Assembly: GCA_946887385.1 (NCBI GenBank)
Contig: CAMPKU010000009.1
Span: 1-36,865, forward strand
Reading direction: 5' to 3'
DNA length: 36,865 nt
Origin: an uncultured Gammaproteobacteria bacterium
GTDB taxonomy: Bacteria; Pseudomonadota; Gammaproteobacteria; Rariloculales; Rariloculaceae
The notes under the pieces were generated by a model. It was not told the origin of the DNA. It searched no databases and worked only from the letters and a program-made list of their open reading frames with translations. Positions 32,582 to 36,865 of the stretch are shown in pieces (position 1 is the first letter of the stretch; every line of letters begins with the position of its first letter). A program made the position numbers and the translations under genes.

Positions 32582-34276
32582 TTAGCGTAGCAGCACGCCC
32601 AGATCGCGAATCTTGAGTGCCGATGGGACGCTCGGGATTTCTTCCGGGCAGTCGAGCTCGAGCACGGGCAGCGCCGCGGTCGTGCCCGTCAACGTGATCG
32701 CTCCGTCCGCGGCGCATGCCTGCTCGACGGCGTCGTACATCTGCCGCGGCGGGGAGTAGATGCTAAGCGCTTCGATGCGGATGAAGGAAAACTTCGCGGG
32801 TAATCGATCGCACGGCTGCCGCACGTTGACGTCGAAGCCGATGCCCGTGTCGCGCCCGGCGAAGCCGAAGCCGAACCGTGCGCCGGGGCAGGCCTTACTC
32901 AGAAACGGCATCAATAGCTTGAGCGCTGCCCCGCCCGGATCCGGGCTCTCGCCAAGGACGGCATCGACGCCGGCAGCCCGCAGCGCGGAGACGATCGACG
33001 CGAGGTCCGCTTCGGGGCCATGAAGCAACCCGGCGAGAGCAGCTCCGGCGCGGGGATTCGTCGCGAGGAACGCCGCGGGGTCTACGCCGTCGCGGCTGCC
33101 CGCCGTCGCGAGCGCTTCCGCCCAGAGGTCGTAGATCGTGCGCTCGCTCGCGGATTCGGCGCGCGTGATGGCATCGTAGACGAGCTGCACGAGCAGCCCG
33201 CAGTCGCTGGCGTTGCGCATGATTGGCGGGCCTTCTAGGGGCTCGCGCAGCGTCGATGTAACGCGCCGCGCGCAGACATCGACGAAGTCAATTCTAGCTT
33301 TCACACGAGTGTCTTCTGCGCGGCCATGCTCTATCCCATCCAGGATCGCGGCGTACGTGGCGGCACCGCCGGCCAGCCAATTCGGGGAGCTCGTGGACGA
33401 AGCGCCGTCGGGACCTCCAAGCCATCCGGCGACGACGCTGCCCAGTAACGTCGAGATGAGACTCTCTCTACTGATCGACGTCGGCGCCGACCAGCTATCT
33501 CCTTCGAGCGGCGCCACGACGACGCCGTTCACGCCGCGCAATACCCTCGTGATACTCGCGTTTTTTCGGCCCTTGTGCGCCACGAACAAGGTCAGTTTCG
33601 GCGAACGTTCCCCGACTCGCAGGCGAAGGCTGTCGTAGCGTCGCGCGAAGTCGTCCGCGATCAATTGCCGTAACGCAGCCGGAGCATCGGCCGAAACGAT
33701 CGCGACCTCGCCGTCGCCGCCGGCACTTCGGCAAACCTCGGCCGTGGTGCTAAGAAACGCGTAGCGCCGAGCGGCGCTTGCAAGCTCGTCCGGCTCGAGC
33801 CGAATCGTGCGTCGCGCGGCGCAGGCGCCCGCGCCCTCGTCGAAAGCGTTGTGCAATACGAACGTCGCACCATCCGCCGCTTCGCGAACACGCAAGTGCG
33901 TCAGATCCACGATCGTCGACGAAGCGCCCATCGATATCGAAGTTGGCATCGCCGTTGGGGACGACCGTGGAAACTCCTCGGCGGAAGGCAGCGTCAACAT
34001 TGCCGTCGTGAACGGCGCGCCGCCGATGGATGAAACGACGTTGCCCGCGAAGGTCAACGAAGCTTCGTCGACTTGCCATTGATCGCGCGAGACGTCTTCT
34101 GCCACGAGGAACCGAAACGCGGTGATCTCGCGGTCGAAAACGTAGCGTGCGACGATGCTCTCGTTCTCGAGCCGCTGTACGGAGATTTCGACGGACGCTG
34201 CCGCCTGGCTCTGACAAACCAGGGCCGCGACGGCAAGCCACGGCGCCGGTAGAAACCCACTACGACGGACTCGCAT
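32582..34276 (-). CDS. Secreted protein of unknown function, possible catalytically dead gluzincin-like fold
   Basis: 564 residues from ATG 34276 with a signal peptide to ~residue 28. No domain is named with confidence. The N-terminal ~130 residues are beta-rich (YVFDREITAFRFLVAEDVS), and residues 277-310 (LLGSVVAGWLGG, then PNWLAGGAATYAAILDG) resemble the helix and 'WL-x-G-x-A-x-Y' segment of M1/M61 aminopeptidase-like proteins, but the HExxH zinc motif is missing. Cys residues in the second half may pair. It is not linked with a clear partner gene; the neighbours are the MscS channel and Fic gene. A pseudo-peptidase is my inference, not a finding. Confidence 0.55.
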   Translation of the reverse strand: MRVRRSGFLPAPWLAVAALVCQSQAAASVEISVQRLENESIVARYVFDREITAFRFLVAEDVSRDQWQVDEASLTFAGNVVSSIGGAPFTTAMLTLPSAEEFPRSSPTAMPTSISMGASSTIVDLTHLRVREAADGATFVLHNAFDEGAGACAARRTIRLEPDELASAARRYAFLSTTAEVCRSAGGDGEVAIVSADAPAALRQLIADDFARRYDSLRLRVGERSPKLTLFVAHKGRKNASITRVLRGVNGVVVAPLEGDSWSAPTSISRESLISTLLGSVVAGWLGGPDGASSTSSPNWLAGGAATYAAILDGIEHGRAEDTRVKARIDFVDVCARRVTSTLREPLEGPPIMRNASDCGLLVQLVYDAITRAESASERTIYDLWAEALATAGSRDGVDPAAFLATNPRAGAALAGLLHGPEADLASIVSALRAAGVDAVLGESPDPGGAALKLLMPFLSKACPGARFGFGFAGRDTGIGFDVNVRQPCDRLPAKFSFIRIEALSIYSPPRQMYDAVEQACAADGAITLTGTTAALPVLELDCPEEIPSVPSALKIRDLGVLLR

Positions 34277-34426
34277 GGACGCGTCCCCCTGCCTGGCACC
34301 GGGCTGCTCCAAAAGACCACTCGCGCGAAGGAGCGTTCCGTAGGCCCCACTCTACGCGAGCCGGCAATAGACCCGGCATGGAGCCCGCGTGGCCATTGAG
34401 CGGCCTCAAGGTATTGAATCGCTTGC

Positions 34427-34480
34427 TATAGCTCAAAAATCCAATAATGATGAGTTATACAAGAAGCGTTCTATAGCTCA
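34427..34480. promoter_or_regulatory. Three alternating 9-bp motifs at the Fic promoter/start, probable operator
   Basis: TATAGCTCA occurs at 34427-34435 and 34472-34480, and its near-reverse complement TGAGTTATA (one mismatch) lies between at 34451-34459. The centres are 24 and 21 bases apart, about two helical turns each, and the last copy ends on the A of the fic ATG at 34480. The block is AT-rich in a GC-rich genome and contains candidate -10 boxes (AATAAT 34443-34448, TATACA 34456-34461). This looks like an operator cluster for a dimeric repressor, perhaps the Fic protein itself. Confidence 0.6.
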
Positions 34481-35586
34481 TGCCGTGGAACTGGAACCAA
34501 CCCGGGTGGCCGAATTTCTCTTATGATTCAGCGGCTTTAGAGCCGCTGGAGCGTGAATTGTTGCTGCGCTCCGGCGAATTTATCGGCGCCTATAAGCATG
34601 TGAGGGCGGACGATCAGGAGAACCTCAAGATCGAGCTGATCAGCGAGGAAGCGGTGAAGACCTCCGAAATCGAGGGCGAAATTCTCGACCGCTACAGCGT
34701 TCAATCCTCGCTCCGCGAGCAACTGGGCCTCGGCACCGAGCGGCCGGGCATCAAACCGGCAGAGCGCGGGATCTCGCACATGATGGCCGATCTGTTCAAG
34801 AACTTCGCGGCGCCACTCGACGACAAGGCGCTCTTCGCTTGGCACGCAATGCTGCTGAGCGGCCACAGGACGATCGGACGCATCGGCAGCTACCGGACGC
34901 ATGCCGATCCGATGCAGGTGGTCTCCGGCCCGGACTATAAACGCACGGTGCACTTCGAGGCGCCGCCGTCCGCGCGCGTACCGGACGAAATGCACCGATT
35001 CATCGCTTGGTTCAACGCAACCGCGCCGGATGAGAAGAAAGCGCTGCCGGCGCTCACGCGCGCCGCGCACTCGCATCTGTATTTCGAGTGCATCCATCCG
35101 TTCGAGGATGGCAACGGGCGCATCGGCCGCGCGATCTCGGAAAAGGCGCTGGCGCAATCGCTCGGCCAGCCGACGCTGATCGCCCTCGCCTACACGATCG
35201 AGCGCAGGCGCAAGGACTACTACGCAGCACTCGAGCGCAGCAACAAAGACTTGGAAATCACCGGTTGGATGACCTATTTCGCCAATACGATTCTCGAAGC
35301 ACAGACCGTCACCATCAAGCGCGTGGATTTCTACATCGCCAAGGCCAAGTTCTGCCAGCGCTTCGGCGACATTCTCAACGAACGCCAAGCCAAGGTGGTT
35401 GCCCGCATGTTCCGGGAAGGCATCGATGGCTTCGAGGGCGGCCTCAGCGCCGAGAACTATATAAGCATCACCCGAACGTCACGCGCGACCGCGACCCGTG
35501 ATTTGCAAGGCCTCGTGACGGTCGGCGCGTTTACCAAGACGGGGGAACTTCGTCACACGCGCTATGCGCTCAACTTGCCGGAGTGA
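34480..35586 (+). CDS. Fic-family AMP-transferase with DUF4172 N-terminal domain
   Basis: 368 residues, full length. The start at ATG 34480 is fixed by the family N-terminus [14 protein letters not shown]. Residues 61-66 (TSEIEG) match the inhibitory motif (S/T)xxxE(G/N) of class II Fic proteins, whose Glu blocks ATP. The catalytic motif [12 protein letters not shown] lies at 206-217 and is complete. A C-terminal winged-helix-like domain (~300-368) may bind DNA. Fic proteins transfer AMP to target proteins; the target is not known. The AT-rich promoter with three alternating motif copies, and composition that looks less GC-rich, suggest an acquired gene. Its stop is overlapped by the convergent LLM gene by 17 bases. 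Confidence 0.93.
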   Translation: MPWNWNQPGWPNFSYDSAALEPLERELLLRSGEFIGAYKHVRADDQENLKIELISEEAVKTSEIEGEILDRYSVQSSLREQLGLGTERPGIKPAERGISHMMADLFKNFAAPLDDKALFAWHAMLLSGHRTIGRIGSYRTHADPMQVVSGPDYKRTVHFEAPPSARVPDEMHRFIAWFNATAPDEKKALPALTRAAHSHLYFECIHPFEDGNGRIGRAISEKALAQSLGQPTLIALAYTIERRRKDYYAALERSNKDLEITGWMTYFANTILEAQTVTIKRVDFYIAKAKFCQRFGDILNERQAKVVARMFREGIDGFEGGLSAENYISITRTSRATATRDLQGLVTVGAFTKTGELRHTRYALNLPE

Positions 35587-36571
35587 GTCGCGCTCCACGC
35601 AGCTCGGCCAGCAGCTCGTACGAGCGCAGCCGCGCCGCTTGGCTAAAGATGCCCGCGGCTACGATGATCTCGTCCGCTTGGGTGTCTGCCACGAATTGCT
35701 CGAGACCCGCGCGCACCGTGGCCGGCGCGCCCACGAACGAGCGCGCGAGCATGCGCGAGGCTTGCGCCTTTTCGGCCGGCGTCCAGTAGCATTCGATGTC
35801 GTCGATCGGCGCGTTCAAACGGCCGCGCGCGCCGCGCAGCAGATTCGCGACGCTTTGCTGGATCGACGTGAAGATTCGTCGCGCTTCGGCATCCGTGTCT
35901 GCCACGATCACGTTGGCGCCCACCATCGCATACGGTGCCGCGAGCTGCATCGAAGGCCGAAAGCCCGCGCGATACGTGGCGAGCGCCGCCAACAGATCGT
36001 CCGGCGCGAAGTGCGAGGCGAAGGCGTACGGCAGCCCGAGCGCCGCGGCGAGCTGCGCGCCATACAGGCTCGAGCCCAAGATCCATAACGGCACTTCAAG
36101 CCCCGTGCCCGGCACAGCCTCCACAACTTGCCCCGGTTGCAGCGGCCCGAGCAGCGCTTGGAGCTCGAGCACGTCTTGCGGGAACGACTCGGCGCTCATG
36201 GGCGTGCGCCTGAGCGCGCGCAACGTTCGCTGATCCGTGCCCGGCGCGCGCCCGAGCCCTAAGTCGATGCGACCCGGGTACAGCGTCTCGAGCGTGCCGA
36301 ACTGCTCCGCGATCACGAGCGGCGAATGGTTCGGCAGCATGATGCCGCCCGCGCCGACGCGAATCGTGCGCGTGCCGCCGGCCACGTAGCCGATCACGAC
36401 CGAGGTCGCCGCGCTCGCGATGCCCACCATGTTGTGGTGCTCGGCGAGCCAGAAGCGCTTGTAGCCCCACTGCTCCGCGTGCTGGGCCAGCTCGAGCGTG
36501 CGCCGCAGCGCTTCCGCCGGCGTGGCGCCGTCTGGCACAAATGCGAGATCGAGAATCGACAGCGGGGGCAT
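35570..36571 (-). CDS. LLM-class flavin-dependent oxidoreductase (luciferase-like)
   Basis: 333 residues from ATG 36571. The bacterial luciferase-like barrel is clear: [54 protein letters not shown], and the C-terminal [15 protein letters not shown] segment. It resembles the MsnO8/alkanal-monooxygenase-like single-component family (FMN/F420 not distinguishable by eye). It reaches into the 3' end of fic by 17 bases. It begins 8 bases after the DsbA-like stop, so these two are likely co-transcribed. Confidence 0.92.
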   Translation of the reverse strand: MPPLSILDLAFVPDGATPAEALRRTLELAQHAEQWGYKRFWLAEHHNMVGIASAATSVVIGYVAGGTRTIRVGAGGIMLPNHSPLVIAEQFGTLETLYPGRIDLGLGRAPGTDQRTLRALRRTPMSAESFPQDVLELQALLGPLQPGQVVEAVPGTGLEVPLWILGSSLYGAQLAAALGLPYAFASHFAPDDLLAALATYRAGFRPSMQLAAPYAMVGANVIVADTDAEARRIFTSIQQSVANLLRGARGRLNAPIDDIECYWTPAEKAQASRMLARSFVGAPATVRAGLEQFVADTQADEIIVAAGIFSQAARLRSYELLAELRGARLTPAS

Positions 36572-36579
36572 GGCGCCCG

Positions 36580-36865
36580 TTAGTGCGTGCGCGAACGCGC
36601 GCGCAGCTGCGAGTCGAGCCACTCCGCGAGCTTGGCCGGCGCGGAGGCGAAGCGGCTGTGCGGCACGGCCAACCACTCATCATCGATCTGCAGAACGAAC
36701 GTCGGAAAACCCTGGGCGCCGACGTTGTTCATGAGCTCCCGGGACGCGGCCACATGCTCGTCCACGGGCACGGTGTTCACGGCCTTCGAAAACGCCGCGA
36801 CGTCCAGTCCGATCTCAGCCGCCACCTCGCGCAAAGTTTCGTCGCGCACCACGTGCTGGCCGCGC
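36580..36865 (-). CDS. DsbA-family (FrnE-like) thioredoxin-fold protein, partial
   Basis: The frame runs past the right edge, so only the C-terminal 94 codons are seen. The cis-Pro segment [10 protein letters not shown] and the preceding helical region ([15 protein letters not shown]...[10 protein letters not shown]) match the C-terminal half of DsbA/2-hydroxychromene-carboxylate-isomerase-type proteins. The active-site CxxC, if present, is outside the window. A Met at 36852 is in frame but is likely internal. Confidence 0.8.
   Translation of the reverse strand, partial: RGQHVVRDETLREVAAEIGLDVAAFSKAVNTVPVDEHVAASRELMNNVGAQGFPTFVLQIDDEWLAVPHSRFASAPAKLAEWLDSQLRARSRTH

Noticed and set aside
34277..34426. 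Insertion sequence or attachment site beside fic
   Set aside because: No transposase, terminal inverted repeats or tRNA end was found; the alternating motifs look like an operator rather than transposon ends.
1..36865. CRISPR array, tRNA, rRNA, riboswitch
   Set aside because: No regularly spaced direct repeats, no tRNA-like cloverleaf or rRNA core sequences, and no riboswitch core motif was recognised on either strand by eye; a covariance-model search would be needed to exclude small RNAs.

Overview
The window is 36.9 kb of GC-rich, gene-dense DNA with very short gaps and many 1-4 base start/stop overlaps. Protein families (aryl-polyene type II PKS, LolA-like and MMPL export proteins, LpxL-like acyltransferase, membrane-glucose-dehydrogenase-type PQQ enzyme, YbdG-like MscS channel) point to a Gram-negative proteobacterium, most likely a GC-rich gammaproteobacterium; the exact order is a guess. 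No rRNA, tRNA, CRISPR array, transposase or phage gene was seen.

Layout. 1-486: 3' part missing of a small membrane protein (DUF5658-like). 629-2248: a TonB-shaped envelope protein with a DUF4900-like C-terminal region. 2259-5069: minus-strand run pirin, HAD phosphatase, DUF4159 protein, MaoC hydratase. 5230-5826: exported histidine-brace (LPMO-like) protein.

5840-15698 is the main feature: a compact aryl polyene (APE) cluster. The minus-strand operon reads, in transcription order, chain length factor (apeC), one ACP, COG4648 membrane protein, acyl-ACP ligase (apeH), hotdog dehydratase (apeI), LpxL-like acyltransferase, ketosynthase (apeO), dehydratase (apeP) and ketoreductase (apeQ). A divergent pair, LolA-like protein plus MMPL exporter, handles transport. 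An Sfp-type phosphopantetheinyl transferase (15717-16430) follows and could activate the ACP. Aromatic ammonia-lyase, chorismatase, methyltransferase, thioesterase, a second ACP and a second ketosynthase are not present in the window, so the starter unit and tailoring must come from elsewhere or differ from known APEs.

16442-18252: Na+/Ca2+-type exchanger and HpcH/HpaI aldolase, translationally coupled. 18416-23795: plus-strand cassette of a natural SDR-Gfo/Idh/MocA fusion, a GT4 glycosyltransferase, a UPF0104/flippase-like membrane protein and a second SDR, probably making and moving a glycolipid or glycan precursor. 23777-26972: PQQ sugar/polyol dehydrogenase with a single membrane anchor, and a membrane-anchored SGNH hydrolase. 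27157-30383: GT4 plus glycogen-debranching-type glucosidase. 30660-34276: STAS-like protein, MscS channel, and a secreted protein that looks like a protease fold without its zinc site. 34480-35586: a Fic protein preceded by an AT-rich stretch with three copies of a 9-bp motif in alternating orientation, the clearest sign of an acquired, self-regulated gene. 35570-36865: LLM flavin oxidoreductase and the end of a DsbA-family protein.
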